From Anaerolineales bacterium (GTDB lineage Bacteria > Chloroflexota > Anaerolineae > Aggregatilineales > UBA2796), in assembly GCA_015075625.1 (NCBI GenBank), contig JABTTZ010000002.1, positions 1 through 64,000 on the forward strand: a stretch of 64,000 nucleotides of DNA. Reading direction: 5' to 3'. How positions within the stretch are numbered: the stretch's first letter is position 1; each line of letters opens with the position of its first letter. Both the position numbers and the translations under genes were made by a program. The notes under the pieces were generated by a model. The model was given only the letters and a program-made list of their open reading frames with translations. It was not told the origin of the DNA and searched no databases. Below, piece by piece: positions 1 through 8,791 of the stretch.

Positions 1-123
1 TCCTAGTCCTGTATCCCCATGAGTTTTTTCGCCAGTTTTTTATCCGGGTTTGAAACGCCTTGCGAACCCCTTGTTAACGACACTTTAACGGCTTTGGGTA
101 TGGCGTTTCTAGGCGTTATCTCC

Positions 124-129
124 TATAAT
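124..129 (+). promoter_or_regulatory. -10 box (TATAAT) upstream of HNH gene
   Basis: Perfect TATAAT about 100 nt before the preferred TTG start of the HNH gene. No good -35 lies at 16-18 nt. It argues that the upstream open frame is untranslated leader. Confidence 0.35.
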
Positions 130-231
130 TTGGAGCGGACGCCCGAAGTTAACCCGCCGGAATTCCGTACAGAGCCGGGCTATTTCCACAGTTCGGCGAG
201 GGAACGCCGGGGAAGAAGAGGAGTTCTTGCG

Positions 232-795
232 TTGCAAGGTCGTGTACTTCTCCTCAACGGCAGCAGTTGGGAGCCCTTAGCGGTCATCTCCACTGCACGC
301 GCCATCAGTCTCCTACTGTCTGGAAAGGCGGTGGTGATCGAAGAGTCTGGCAGTGTGCTGCGCACCGTGAACAGCACCTTCCCTGTCCCTTCGGTTATCG
401 CTCTGCGCCGTTTCATTAATGTCCCTCGTCGCCGGGCGCACTGGAGCAGAAAAGGGGTCCTTGTACGTGACTCCTACACCTGCATCTATTGTTCGGTGAA
501 GGTGGGTGATGTCGTGCGGGGCAAGACGCTGGCGAAAGCAGATTTCACCGTCGATCACATTCTCCCGCGTTCGCGTGGTGGGCGTGATAACTGGTCAAAC
601 ACGGCGTGTGCCTGCTATCACTGCAATCATCGCAAAGGCAACCACCTTCCCGGTGAAGTGGGAATGAAACTGCTGTGGGAGCCAAAAACACCGCGCACAA
701 GCTACCTTGTGATTGCGGTGGGCAGTGGACCAGAAGCATGGCGGCATTACATCGAGATACAACGGAACGATCCCCCCACACATCACGAAGACTAA
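232..795 (+). CDS. HNH endonuclease family protein
   Basis: Predicted HNH-fold metal-dependent nuclease. The C-terminal half carries CIYC, then VDHILPRSRGG, then CACYHCNHRKG: the two Cys pairs expected for the structural zinc and the His and Asn of an HNH active site. The N-terminal part (VLLLNGSSWEPLAVIS) matches the usual opening of this family, which has about 170-190 residues. The frame stays open upstream to an ATG at 19, but that extension has no family match and no ribosome site. A TATAAT box at 124-129 would start the transcript inside it, and a purine-rich AAGAAGAGGAG lies just before the in-frame TTG at 232, so I prefer TTG 232 (187 aa). The cellular role is unknown; such proteins are common singletons. 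A terminator follows directly. Confidence 0.75.
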   Translation: MQGRVLLLNGSSWEPLAVISTARAISLLLSGKAVVIEESGSVLRTVNSTFPVPSVIALRRFINVPRRRAHWSRKGVLVRDSYTCIYCSVKVGDVVRGKTLAKADFTVDHILPRSRGGRDNWSNTACACYHCNHRKGNHLPGEVGMKLLWEPKTPRTSYLVIAVGSGPEAWRHYIEIQRNDPPTHHED

Positions 796-799
796 ACGG

Positions 800-829
800 G
801 AGCGACGATCTCTGTCGCTCTCTTTTTTT
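800..829 (+). terminator. Rho-independent terminator after HNH gene
   Basis: A 7-bp stem GAGCGAC/GTCGCTC (800-806 and 814-820) with a 7-nt loop is followed by TCTTTTTTT. It lies 5 nt after the HNH stop codon. Confidence 0.8.
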
Positions 830-846
830 GCCTCGCTTTTTTTGAG

Positions 847-852
847 TACAAT
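847..852 (+). promoter_or_regulatory. -10 box placing the transcript start at the ATG (leaderless)
   Basis: TACAAT ends 6 nt before the ATG at 859, so the predicted +1 is essentially the start codon. No Shine-Dalgarno sequence lies between. A clear -35 is not visible (T-rich). The same arrangement occurs at 50263 and 61449. Confidence 0.5.
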
Positions 853-858
853 CGGGGC

Positions 859-1806
859 ATGATAACTCGATTCCCTTTCCTTTTTGCCGCTTTATTATGC
901 CTTGCCGGGTGTGCCACCCCACCAGCGCCCGATCCTGATGGGGCGGTATTGATCGGTTTTGAGGCACTGCCCAAATCGCTGGCAACTGTTGTTTTGACCG
1001 AGACGCCTGATCCGGGCATTGCCCAGACAGCGACGAGTGCGGCGCTGCCGACAACAATCCCCCTCCCACCCACCTTCACGCCAACCCCGACACCCTACGT
1101 AGGGGTCTTTATGGGCAACCTGACCCCTGAACCGGGTGTTGTCTATTACCCCCCTGGCGTTTATCGCCATCCGGGGACGAGCGGCGTGAGCGTTGGGGTC
1201 ATCCCCTTCAATTCGGGGAACCCCGGTGTGGGTGTGCCGGTGGTCACCACCCCGGGCGCGGCACTTCCCACCTTTGCAGCAGGAGTCTCCGGCGGTGGGT
1301 CAGCCGCAGCGGGCTGTTTGCAGCCCCCTGCCCCGCCCTTCGTTAATGCAGCGAACAATGCCACTGTACAATCCCGCATTGGATGTCCGGCGGGCGGCGC
1401 GTTTACGACGCGCCTTGTGACCCAACCCTTTCAGGGGGGAGTTATGTTTTGGCGGGATACACGAGAGATTTACGCGCTTTCCACAGCGGCGGTGGCGGGA
1501 CAAGGCATTGATATCTACTGGCGGCTAAATGATACGTGGAATGAGGGCATGCCCGCTGACGATCCTGCCTTTATCCCTCCGGCGGGGCTGGTGCAACCAG
1601 TGCGTGGATTTGGCTTTGTCTGGCGGAACAATCAAGGCGTGCGAGATCGCTTGGGGTGGGCGCTTGGGGGGGAACAGCCCTACGATGCCACCCTCCAACC
1701 CTTTGAACGAGGGTTCATGCTCACGGGCATTGATGGGCGCATTTGGGTACTCGTAGCAAATCCCGACCCAAATACCGGAACGCATTTTGGGGCGCTTGCG
1801 CCGTAA
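859..1806 (+). CDS. Lipoprotein of unknown function, Pro/Thr-rich linker
   Basis: 315-residue exported lipoprotein. A hydrophobic signal peptide ends in a lipobox LAGC (Cys about residue 20). A long linker rich in Pro, Thr and Gly follows (about 25-155, with TPTPTP-like stretches). The C-terminal domain (about 160-315) has Trp/Tyr/Gly-rich motifs such as GGVMFWRDTREIYAL and RGFGFVWRN, and ends in a segment around FERGFMLTGIDG. I recognise this tail as a type often seen in Chloroflexota surface lipoproteins but cannot assign a function. It probably sits outside the membrane as a wall or surface module. The gene appears leaderless, with a TACAAT box 6 nt before ATG. Confidence 0.75.
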   Translation: MITRFPFLFAALLCLAGCATPPAPDPDGAVLIGFEALPKSLATVVLTETPDPGIAQTATSAALPTTIPLPPTFTPTPTPYVGVFMGNLTPEPGVVYYPPGVYRHPGTSGVSVGVIPFNSGNPGVGVPVVTTPGAALPTFAAGVSGGGSAAAGCLQPPAPPFVNAANNATVQSRIGCPAGGAFTTRLVTQPFQGGVMFWRDTREIYALSTAAVAGQGIDIYWRLNDTWNEGMPADDPAFIPPAGLVQPVRGFGFVWRNNQGVRDRLGWALGGEQPYDATLQPFERGFMLTGIDGRIWVLVANPDPNTGTHFGALAP

Positions 1807-1860
1807 CCCTCAGTGAATAAGGGTGTTTTGGGATAGCACTTCAGCTAGGGAAACACAAAT

Positions 1861-1884
1861 AGAGACGCATCTTAATGCGCCTCT
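1861..1884. terminator. Bidirectional terminator-like hairpin between convergent genes
   Basis: AGAG-A-CGCAT, loop CTTA, ATGCG-C-CTCT forms a 10-position stem with one mismatch. It lies between the converging ends of the lipoprotein (1806) and the binding-protein gene (1905). T-tracts are weak. Confidence 0.4.
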
Positions 1885-1904
1885 GTTGGCGATCAAATCA
1901 TCTA

Positions 1905-3011
1905 TTAGGGGGCTTTGGTCGCCTCGCTGGTGGCTGCGGGTTCGGGGTTGGCAGCGGCAGGTACAAGCGCCAACAACTGCGCCCGATCTTCTTCAGAGAG
2001 CAGCGCCAAAGCTGCCTCATAGGTTGTCAAATCCAGCACATCATTGGGGTTTATCGTCATCGTCAGCGCCCCTGTGCGTGCGCCGATTTCTGCCATAAAT
2101 GCCACTGAATCGGGGTTCATGCTCAGGCTGGGCGCCCAAAACCCATAGCCGGTGATCAACTCGTAGCTCTCTTGCAAAACAGCATCGGTGGGTGGCTTCT
2201 CAAGATAGGTTTTGCTGGCAGCAATGTAAACTTCTGAGGAGCGGCTGAGGTCGGCAATGCCTTTCAACATGGCAGCGCAATAGGCAGCCGCCCGTTCGCG
2301 GTTTGCCGCCAACCACTCAGCAGGGGCTGTGAATCCAGCGAAGATGAACGAGTTGAAGTCTTTGTAGGTCTCGGTGATCACGACGCCATCGGGGACATCT
2401 TTTTGGGATTGGCGGAACTGGCTCAGACGGATCGTCGTCACATCAACATCATTGGCAACAAATGCTGCATGACGGAGATTCACCGATTCAAGAATCTTGA
2501 TATTGGAAAGGTCTTTGGTCGTTTGGGAAATTCCTTTGGCAAGGAACGCCGCCTCAAAAAGGGTGCTGCTTCCGCCACCAACGGCATCTATGCCCACCCG
2601 TGTGGCGGGGTCAAACACTTGCTCGATGGTCGTGATCCCATTCCGCCCCACAAGGACATGATCAATCTTGTTGTTGCCGGGGCAAAACATCTTCATATCC
2701 TGCCCGGCTTGGCGCACCAACAGGGTTGAGGTGAACGAGGCATACAATACGTCCGCCTGCCCCGCCAAGACTGCTTGAGTGGCGACGGTGGTCGACTCAA
2801 ATTGAATGATGTCATCTAGGCTTTGGGTTAGCCCAAAATCCGCCCCATGTTCCACGCTCCCATAGAGGGCAAAAATGGTTTGTGGGGAGGGTGCGGCGGC
2901 AATCGATAGACGGATCGGCTCGAACCCTTGAGCGTTTAGTGCAGCAAGGGGCAACCCTAAGACGGCAATCAAGCACAAAATAAGCAGAAAACGACGGCTT
3001 TGTTTTGTCAT
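1905..3011 (-). CDS. ABC transporter substrate-binding protein, NMT1/SsuA-like
   Basis: Periplasmic-type solute-binding protein (about 368 aa). A basic N-terminus (MTKQSRRF) and hydrophobic core lead to a likely signal cleavage after LNAQG. The body fits the NMT1/THI5/SsuA superfamily that binds thiamine precursors, sulfonates, nitrate and similar small molecules: early SIAAAPSPQTIFALYGS, then FESTTVATQAVLAGQADVLYAS, the domain that senses how many ligands are presented to the importer. I chose ATG 3011 because it overlaps the stop of the upstream gene as ATGA; a longer frame to 3059 has no support. No permease or ATPase lies nearby. Translational coupling to an A-T-TE protein suggests a shared small-molecule job, but the ligand is unknown. 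Confidence 0.8.
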   Translation of the reverse strand: MTKQSRRFLLILCLIAVLGLPLAALNAQGFEPIRLSIAAAPSPQTIFALYGSVEHGADFGLTQSLDDIIQFESTTVATQAVLAGQADVLYASFTSTLLVRQAGQDMKMFCPGNNKIDHVLVGRNGITTIEQVFDPATRVGIDAVGGGSSTLFEAAFLAKGISQTTKDLSNIKILESVNLRHAAFVANDVDVTTIRLSQFRQSQKDVPDGVVITETYKDFNSFIFAGFTAPAEWLAANRERAAAYCAAMLKGIADLSRSSEVYIAASKTYLEKPPTDAVLQESYELITGYGFWAPSLSMNPDSVAFMAEIGARTGALTMTINPNDVLDLTTYEAALALLSEEDRAQLLALVPAAANPEPAATSEATKAP

Positions 3012-5689
3012 AGTGCGACTTTTTCTTTCGATGAGGAATAAGGGATAGACTCTAGCCAATTTCGGACAACCTCTGCTGCCGCATCTACATAGGGTGGGGT
3101 TAGCACTGTTCGGTGTGTGCCGGGGACATCCACAATAGGTAGCTTTGCCCCTCCAATGTAGCGTAAGGCTTTGAACAACTCAAGATCAAAGGCGGTATCA
3201 CGGGCGCGAATATAAAGCATTGGACCCGGATAGGGCTTGGGTGATTGCTTCATGGCGGCATCATAGGCGGCACGTTGTACGCGCCGAATAGATTCCGGTA
3301 AGCCCTCTGCCTCTGCCTTCTCAAACATGTCATAGGCGCGTTTCACTTCAAGGGGCGTGGGGGGGATGCGCCCTTCTTGACGCTTCACCGTGAGGTATTG
3401 CGCCCGTTGTTCCGGCTTTAGAAGGACGCGCCCCAACCACAGGCTGTAAAGCCGCCGAAAGAGCCGGATGCGGTTTAGGCGGTGGGGCGTTCCGCCGTGT
3501 TTTCGGTGACGATTCATATGGAAATGTTCGTCAATAATGCACAGATAGACCTCGCGGTGTCCGGCGTTCCACAACACACGCCCTGTTTCCACCGCCAACC
3601 GCCCCCCAAAGGAAAAGCCACAGAGCAAGAAAGGCGGCTGGGGCTGCACGCTAAGAAGTTGTCCGGCGTGGTGAATTGCCATCTCGTCTACCGTTCCTAG
3701 CGGTGGACGGTCATCATCAACCCCCACCGCTTGCAAGCCATAAACCGGTTGATCGGGGTGCAGCCTATCGACCAAATCACGATAGAGGTAGACATTCCCT
3801 TTGAGGGCATGGAAGACGAAAAGAGGTGGGCGGACGGGTGAGGAATGGGCTGCGCGAATGGGAATCACCGTCGTCTGGGTTCGGCGTGGTGTGCGGCGCA
3901 GCCCATCAAGGATTGCCGCCTGTTCAGGAATTGTCCCCGCATGAAAAAAATCGAGGATGGTCACCGGGAGTTGGAACACCTCCCGCACCCTGAAAACGAG
4001 GCGGGCAGCGCTAAGTGATGTTCCCCCTAGATCGGTGAAGCGCGTCGCTCCAGTTAGCCTATCGGGAGAAATCTCCAAAATATCGCCCCAAAGTGCGGCT
4101 AAGCGCTTTTCCGTCTCTGTGCTGAACGGTGTTCTCGTTTGTGGTTGGGGTGTATCATGTTCGGTTTCGAGGCGTTCGCTGATTGCCCTCCGCTGGATTT
4201 TTCCCGTCGCGTTAAGCGGGAGTGTTTCATAAAAGGCAAGGTGGCGGGGAATTTTAGAAACATGGAGCGTCTGGGCAAGGTGGGTTTGCAGTTCAACCGC
4301 TGTTGCTGCCATGCCTTTCCGAAGGACGACCCCCGCCCCGATTTCCTCCCCTAAAGCCGCGTTGGGAACGCCAACCACGACGGCTTGTTTTACGGCGGGG
4401 TGTGTCTCTAGCACTCTCTCCACCTCTAGTGGGGCTATCTTCTGCCCCCCACGATTGATCTCTTCTTTCACTCGCCCGGTGATGAATAAAAAGCCATCGT
4501 CGTCGATGTACCCAACATCGCCCATACGAAGCCACCCATCAAGAAACGCGTCGCGGGTTGCCTCTGGATCGTCCTCGTAACCCTCAAAGTTCATCTCGCT
4601 TTTCACCACAATCTCGCCCACTTCACCACTGGGAAGAGATTCCCCTCTGCTGTTGATAATCCGCACGGCGAAAAAGGGTTTGCCCACCGAACCAAGCCGG
4701 CGCGTATCGGGCGTTAAACCTGTTGTGGAAATGTTATTCGCCTCTGTGCTGGAATACGCTTGGATCACCGGAACGCCAAAGGTTTTCTCTAAGGCATCCA
4801 TCAATGATGGGGGGAGAGCCATCGATCCCGCACGGAGGTAGCGCAAACTATGGTTGCGAATACTATCGGGGAAATCGGCGGCGCGGTCAAGGATCGCTTG
4901 ATACATCGTTGCCACAGCGGTAAACCAGGTGGGGCGGTAGGTCATCAACGCCTCATAAAAGCGGGGGACTTCAAAGCCCGGGAGAAAAGCAACACTCCCC
5001 CCAACGCAAAGCGTGCGAATCATATGATTCAGCCCTGCGGCATGAAAAAGGGGCATCACATTCAAAAGGCGGTCTTCCGCTGTGACGAAAAGCCCCGCCG
5101 ACGGAAGTACAAGGCGTTTGGCATACAACGCCTGACGAATAGGGACAATCTTCGCTGTGCTGGTCGTCCCAGAGGTCAGCGCTAACATAGCCCAGTCGTC
5201 CGGGGCGGCAAAGCCGGGCGTGAAAGGCGTATTTGAGCCAAGAAAAGGCGTTGGCTCAAGGATGAATGTCCCTGCCGCCGGATGGGGAGTGAGGGTCACG
5301 GCACGAAGGTGGCATGTTTTGGCAAGCGTTGTGGCGTTCGGTGTGATCGCTGCTGTTGGCTCGTAGATAAGCGCTTGAACACCCACCCGCTGGCAAGCAG
5401 CCTCCCATTCGGCAAGCGACCCATGGGGGTTTAGGGTCAGCGGTATGGCTGCCGCGCATACCGCAAGAAAGGCTGATCCGAGATCAACACCATCTGAGAC
5501 AACGATAGCCACCCGCATCCCACGCCCAATTCCGAGTTCGTTCAAGCGCTGGACAGATGTTGTAAGGTGATTGACAAAGGCAGCAAAGGTGAGCGGCGCA
5601 CGGTTGGGGGCAAGCAGCGCTTGTTTATCAGGTGTCTTCTCCGCCGCATGGCGAATGAGATCAGGGATGGTCATAGGTGGTGTAGCCAT
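3008..5689 (-). CDS. Adenylation-carrier-thioesterase (NRPS-like) protein
   Basis: 893-residue three-domain enzyme. Residues about 1-510 are an ANL adenylate-forming domain: P-loop LTSGTTSTAK (171-180), YSSTEA, GWLRMGDVGYIDDDG, GRVKEEINRGG and the Lys loop NATGKIQRRA. About 540-620 is a carrier domain with the phosphopantetheine site in DLGGTSL. The rest is an alpha/beta-hydrolase thioesterase with the nucleophile elbow GFSFGG and a late His in GTHRTV. It should activate a carboxylic acid with ATP, load it on its own carrier arm and release it by hydrolysis, transfer or cyclisation. There is no condensation domain, so it acts alone or with partners elsewhere. The A domain resembles oxalyl/acyl-CoA ligases as much as amino-acid-loading domains; the substrate is unpredicted. 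Its stop overlaps the start of the binding-protein gene (ATGA). Confidence 0.85.
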   Translation of the reverse strand: MATPPMTIPDLIRHAAEKTPDKQALLAPNRAPLTFAAFVNHLTTSVQRLNELGIGRGMRVAIVVSDGVDLGSAFLAVCAAAIPLTLNPHGSLAEWEAACQRVGVQALIYEPTAAITPNATTLAKTCHLRAVTLTPHPAAGTFILEPTPFLGSNTPFTPGFAAPDDWAMLALTSGTTSTAKIVPIRQALYAKRLVLPSAGLFVTAEDRLLNVMPLFHAAGLNHMIRTLCVGGSVAFLPGFEVPRFYEALMTYRPTWFTAVATMYQAILDRAADFPDSIRNHSLRYLRAGSMALPPSLMDALEKTFGVPVIQAYSSTEANNISTTGLTPDTRRLGSVGKPFFAVRIINSRGESLPSGEVGEIVVKSEMNFEGYEDDPEATRDAFLDGWLRMGDVGYIDDDGFLFITGRVKEEINRGGQKIAPLEVERVLETHPAVKQAVVVGVPNAALGEEIGAGVVLRKGMAATAVELQTHLAQTLHVSKIPRHLAFYETLPLNATGKIQRRAISERLETEHDTPQPQTRTPFSTETEKRLAALWGDILEISPDRLTGATRFTDLGGTSLSAARLVFRVREVFQLPVTILDFFHAGTIPEQAAILDGLRRTPRRTQTTVIPIRAAHSSPVRPPLFVFHALKGNVYLYRDLVDRLHPDQPVYGLQAVGVDDDRPPLGTVDEMAIHHAGQLLSVQPQPPFLLCGFSFGGRLAVETGRVLWNAGHREVYLCIIDEHFHMNRHRKHGGTPHRLNRIRLFRRLYSLWLGRVLLKPEQRAQYLTVKRQEGRIPPTPLEVKRAYDMFEKAEAEGLPESIRRVQRAAYDAAMKQSPKPYPGPMLYIRARDTAFDLELFKALRYIGGAKLPIVDVPGTHRTVLTPPYVDAAAEVVRNWLESIPYSSSKEKVAL

Positions 5690-5795
5690 AAGTTTTACAT
5701 GTTGTTGGCGATTAAGTTGACTTAGGGGTCACTATAGCCTATTGCAAGGTGGGAATCAACCAAAGTTGAGAACAGAAAATTCTCTCTTTTACAAT

Positions 5796-5824
5796 TTGCA
5801 CAATTGACTTCTCCACGACATAAT
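5796..5824 (+). promoter_or_regulatory. Promoter for the oligopeptide-type importer operon
   Basis: TTGCAC (5796-5801), 17-nt spacer, CATAAT (5819-5824), giving a leader of about 30 nt before GAGGAG and the ATG at 5863. It lies in the A/T-rich gap between two divergent genes. Confidence 0.5.
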
Positions 5825-5862
5825 CTCTACGTTTCTTTATGATGTGTTGAGGAGAATAAACT

Positions 5863-7605
5863 ATGTCTCTTAAACGTCGGTTTTATGTGGTGTGTATCCT
5901 TGCCCTTTTGGCGGCACTGATTGCACCTGCCGTTGGCAATGTAGCGATGGCGCAAGATGCCAAAGTCTTGACGCTGAATCTTGGCGCGGGCGACATTCCT
6001 ACCCTAGACCCCGCTCTTGCTGAAGACTCCACCTCGATCCAAATTACGACTATGCAGCATTTCCCGATCATCCGTGACACCGAAGACAACCCCGGCAACA
6101 TCATGCCCGGTGTGGCGGAAAAAAGGGGCGCTTCCGAGGACGGCTTGACCTGGACGTTCACCGTTCGTCAAGGCTTGCCCTGGGTTATGTGGGATGGCAG
6201 CGCCGTTGTGGAAGTGAAAGACGATGCTGGCGCGGTGAAATATGTCACGGCGAACGACCTCGAATACTCGATCAAGCGCCTGCTCGACCCCCGCACCGCG
6301 TCCCCCTATGCCTATGTCTTTATTGACTCGCTAGGGATTGTGGGCAGTGGCGAATTCAACAGCTTCACCGCCCCCGAAGGCAAAGATTTCAGCGATCCAG
6401 CGGTTGCTGAGGAACTTGCCAAGCTCAGCGATGCAGTGGCAGTGAAGGCACTTGATGAATACACGCTCGAAGTCAAAATTGCCCAAGAACTGAGCTACGC
6501 CGAGAGCATCTTTAGTATGTGGAATCTTGCCGCTGTGCCACAAGCCGCCATTGAGGAACATGGCGATAAGTGGACAGAACCGGGTAATATGATGAGCTAC
6601 GGTCCATATGTTGCCTCCGAGTGGAAACACGACGAGAGCTTGACGATGGTCGCAAACCCATTCTGGCCCGGCATTGAAAATTCCCCCAAGCCCACGATCA
6701 CCCAGATCACCTTCCTGATGTTGGATGAGACGCCTGCCTTCAACAACTATGAAGCAGGGACGTTGGATGCCACCGGTGTCCCCTCCACCGAATTGGATCG
6801 CGTGAAGGCAGACCCCGTGTTGAGCAAAGAACTGCTCATCGCGCCGCTGTTCTGCACCTATGTCTATGGTTTTAACGTGACGAAAGCGCCGCTGGATAAC
6901 GTCCACATGCGCCGCGCTTTGTCCTATGCGGTTAACCGTCAGTCGATTGTCGATAACGTCCTGAAGGGTGGACAAGAACCTGCCCGCTGGTTCTCGCGTC
7001 CGGGCTTGGTTGCTGCTCCCACCATGGCTGATTCAGCCGAGACGGGCATCGGCTATGATGTCGATAAGGCGAAGGCTGAACTTGAGTTGTACCTGAAGGA
7101 TACGGGGTTAACGGCAGATGCTATCCCGCCGATCACCTTCATGACGAACCAGAGCGAAGGGCACATCCGCATTGCCGAAGCGATCCAATCCATGTGGAAG
7201 GAAACACTCGGCGTCAGCATTGAAATCACCGCGCAGGAATGGCAGGTCTTCCTTCAGACCCGCAAGACCGACCCGCCTCAGATTTGGCGTTTCGGCTGGT
7301 GCCAAGACTATCCCGATGCGAACAACTTCGCCCGTGATGTGTTCCGCTCCACCAGCAGCCAGAACGACACCCGTTGGGGCAGCGAAGCGTTTGATAAATT
7401 AGTGGATGAAGCCGCCCTCGAAACCGATCTCGCCAAGCGCCTTGATCTCTACCGTCAGGCGGAAAACATCTTGGTGCTGGAAGATGCCGCAGTTATTCCG
7501 ATCTATTGGTACACCCGTGTCGGGGTGACCAAACCGTATGTGACTCGTACCTTCGCCGTTGGCGCAGGTGATGAGCGCTATGAGAAATGGGATATTAACA
7601 AGTAA
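5863..7605 (+). CDS. ABC transporter substrate-binding protein, family 5 (peptide/nickel type)
   Basis: 580-residue SBP_bac_5 protein with the usual family length. The signal peptide runs about 1-31 (cleavage near VAMAQD). Family features are LTLNLGAGDIPTLDPALAED at the mature N-terminus, DGLTWTFTVRQGLPW, the ANDLEYSIKRLLDP segment and HMRRALSYAVNRQSIVD near residue 355. It captures oligopeptides or similar amphipathic solutes (some family members bind sugars or opines) for the two permeases downstream. A strong GAGGAG ribosome site precedes ATG. A hairpin after the stop probably stabilises the message so that the binding protein is made in excess over the permeases. Confidence 0.93.
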   Translation: MSLKRRFYVVCILALLAALIAPAVGNVAMAQDAKVLTLNLGAGDIPTLDPALAEDSTSIQITTMQHFPIIRDTEDNPGNIMPGVAEKRGASEDGLTWTFTVRQGLPWVMWDGSAVVEVKDDAGAVKYVTANDLEYSIKRLLDPRTASPYAYVFIDSLGIVGSGEFNSFTAPEGKDFSDPAVAEELAKLSDAVAVKALDEYTLEVKIAQELSYAESIFSMWNLAAVPQAAIEEHGDKWTEPGNMMSYGPYVASEWKHDESLTMVANPFWPGIENSPKPTITQITFLMLDETPAFNNYEAGTLDATGVPSTELDRVKADPVLSKELLIAPLFCTYVYGFNVTKAPLDNVHMRRALSYAVNRQSIVDNVLKGGQEPARWFSRPGLVAAPTMADSAETGIGYDVDKAKAELELYLKDTGLTADAIPPITFMTNQSEGHIRIAEAIQSMWKETLGVSIEITAQEWQVFLQTRKTDPPQIWRFGWCQDYPDANNFARDVFRSTSSQNDTRWGSEAFDKLVDEAALETDLAKRLDLYRQAENILVLEDAAVIPIYWYTRVGVTKPYVTRTFAVGAGDERYEKWDINK

Positions 7606-7654
7606 TCTTCCTCGCACCTCACCCTTTCCGTGGTGATGTGTTGAGGGATGAGCG

Positions 7655-7679
7655 GTGACTCGGCATTATGTCGAGTCAC
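7655..7679 (+). promoter_or_regulatory. Intra-operon hairpin after binding-protein gene
   Basis: Perfect 8-bp stem GTGACTCG/CGAGTCAC with a 9-nt loop and no T-tract. It lies between binding protein and permease, where such stems commonly protect the 3' end or attenuate downstream expression. Confidence 0.5.
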
Positions 7680-7771
7680 TGCTTGTCATCAAAACGCTTT
7701 TGGGGAAAGAGGTTGTGTCTCGTTTTAAAGTTTTTTGAACTCCCTTTTTGAGGGCGTTGAAGGGTTTACCT

Positions 7772-8779
7772 GTGACTGCTTATATCTTCCGCCGTGTCCT
7801 CGGTATGTTTGCCGTTTTGTTTTGCGTCTCGGTGGTCACTTTTATCCTGATGCACGCTGTGCCGGGAGGTCCCTTTGACGGGGAAAAGAGCGTCCCGCCC
7901 GACGTAAAAAAACTTATTGAGGCAAAATACAACCTCAATAAATCCCTTGTTGAGCAATACTTCGATTACATCAGCGGCATTGTTATCCCCCGTATCCAAC
8001 AAGGCAAATTGAGATCCTCAGACAAAAGCACCTACCTTGTTGCGGTGTCTTTCAACAAGGAAAGTCACTTGCTCTGGATGGATTTTGGTCCCTCCTATAA
8101 ATCAAAATCGCGCTCGGTGAGCGATATTTTCCGTGAGCAACTGCCCGTCTCTGCCCAATTGGGGACATGGGCGCTCATCATCGCCCTGAGCATCGGTATT
8201 CCGCTAGGGACAATTGCCGCGCTCAACCGCAACCGAATGCCCGATTATCTGGCGATGAGCGTCGCGATCTTTGGCGTTTCTGTACCAGCGATTGTGTTGG
8301 GTCCGATCATGGTTTGGGTTTTTGCCGTGAACTGGAAAGTTCTCCCTGTGAGTGGTTGGGGAACACCCGCTCATGTGATTATGCCAGCAATAGCGCTGGG
8401 ATTCGCCAGTTCCGCTCTGATCGCCCGCCTGACCCGTGCCAGCTTGCTCGAAGTCCTCCATGAGGATTACGTGCGCACGGCTCGCTCAAAAGGCTTGGCA
8501 GAGCGTCGGGTTATCCGCCTTCATGCCTTAAAAAATGCCATGATTCCCGTGATCACGGTTATTGGTCCGTTGTTTGCCGCGCTGGTGACGGGGACATTCG
8601 TTGCCGAGACCACCTTTGGCATCCCCGGCTTGGGGCGCTATTTTGTCAACAGCATCACCAACCGCGATTACCCGGTCATTATGGGAACGGTGCTGCTGTA
8701 CGCCTCATTTTTGGTCGTCGCCAATTTATTGGTCGATCTTGCTTATGCCGCGCTTGACCCACGTATTCGCTATACCTAG
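7772..8779 (+). CDS. ABC transporter permease, DppB/OppB type
   Basis: Inner-membrane permease of a family-5 importer (about 335 aa). It opens with MTAYIFRRVLGMFAVLF, a typical OppB start, followed by TM1 and a roughly 70-residue extracytoplasmic loop. Five further membrane segments follow, with the cytoplasmic EAA loop YVRTARSKGLAERRVI that docks on the ATPase. I prefer GTG 7772, preceded by GAAGGGT, over the in-frame TTG at 7748. It pairs with the next gene (12-nt gap) to form the pore for the solute delivered by the upstream binding protein. Confidence 0.9.
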   Translation: MTAYIFRRVLGMFAVLFCVSVVTFILMHAVPGGPFDGEKSVPPDVKKLIEAKYNLNKSLVEQYFDYISGIVIPRIQQGKLRSSDKSTYLVAVSFNKESHLLWMDFGPSYKSKSRSVSDIFREQLPVSAQLGTWALIIALSIGIPLGTIAALNRNRMPDYLAMSVAIFGVSVPAIVLGPIMVWVFAVNWKVLPVSGWGTPAHVIMPAIALGFASSALIARLTRASLLEVLHEDYVRTARSKGLAERRVIRLHALKNAMIPVITVIGPLFAALVTGTFVAETTFGIPGLGRYFVNSITNRDYPVIMGTVLLYASFLVVANLLVDLAYAALDPRIRYT

Positions 8780-8791
8780 GAAGGTTAGATC

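Noticed and set aside
5804-5824. TTGACT as -35 with CATAAT
   Set aside because: Spacing is only 9 nt; TTGCAC at 17 nt fits better.
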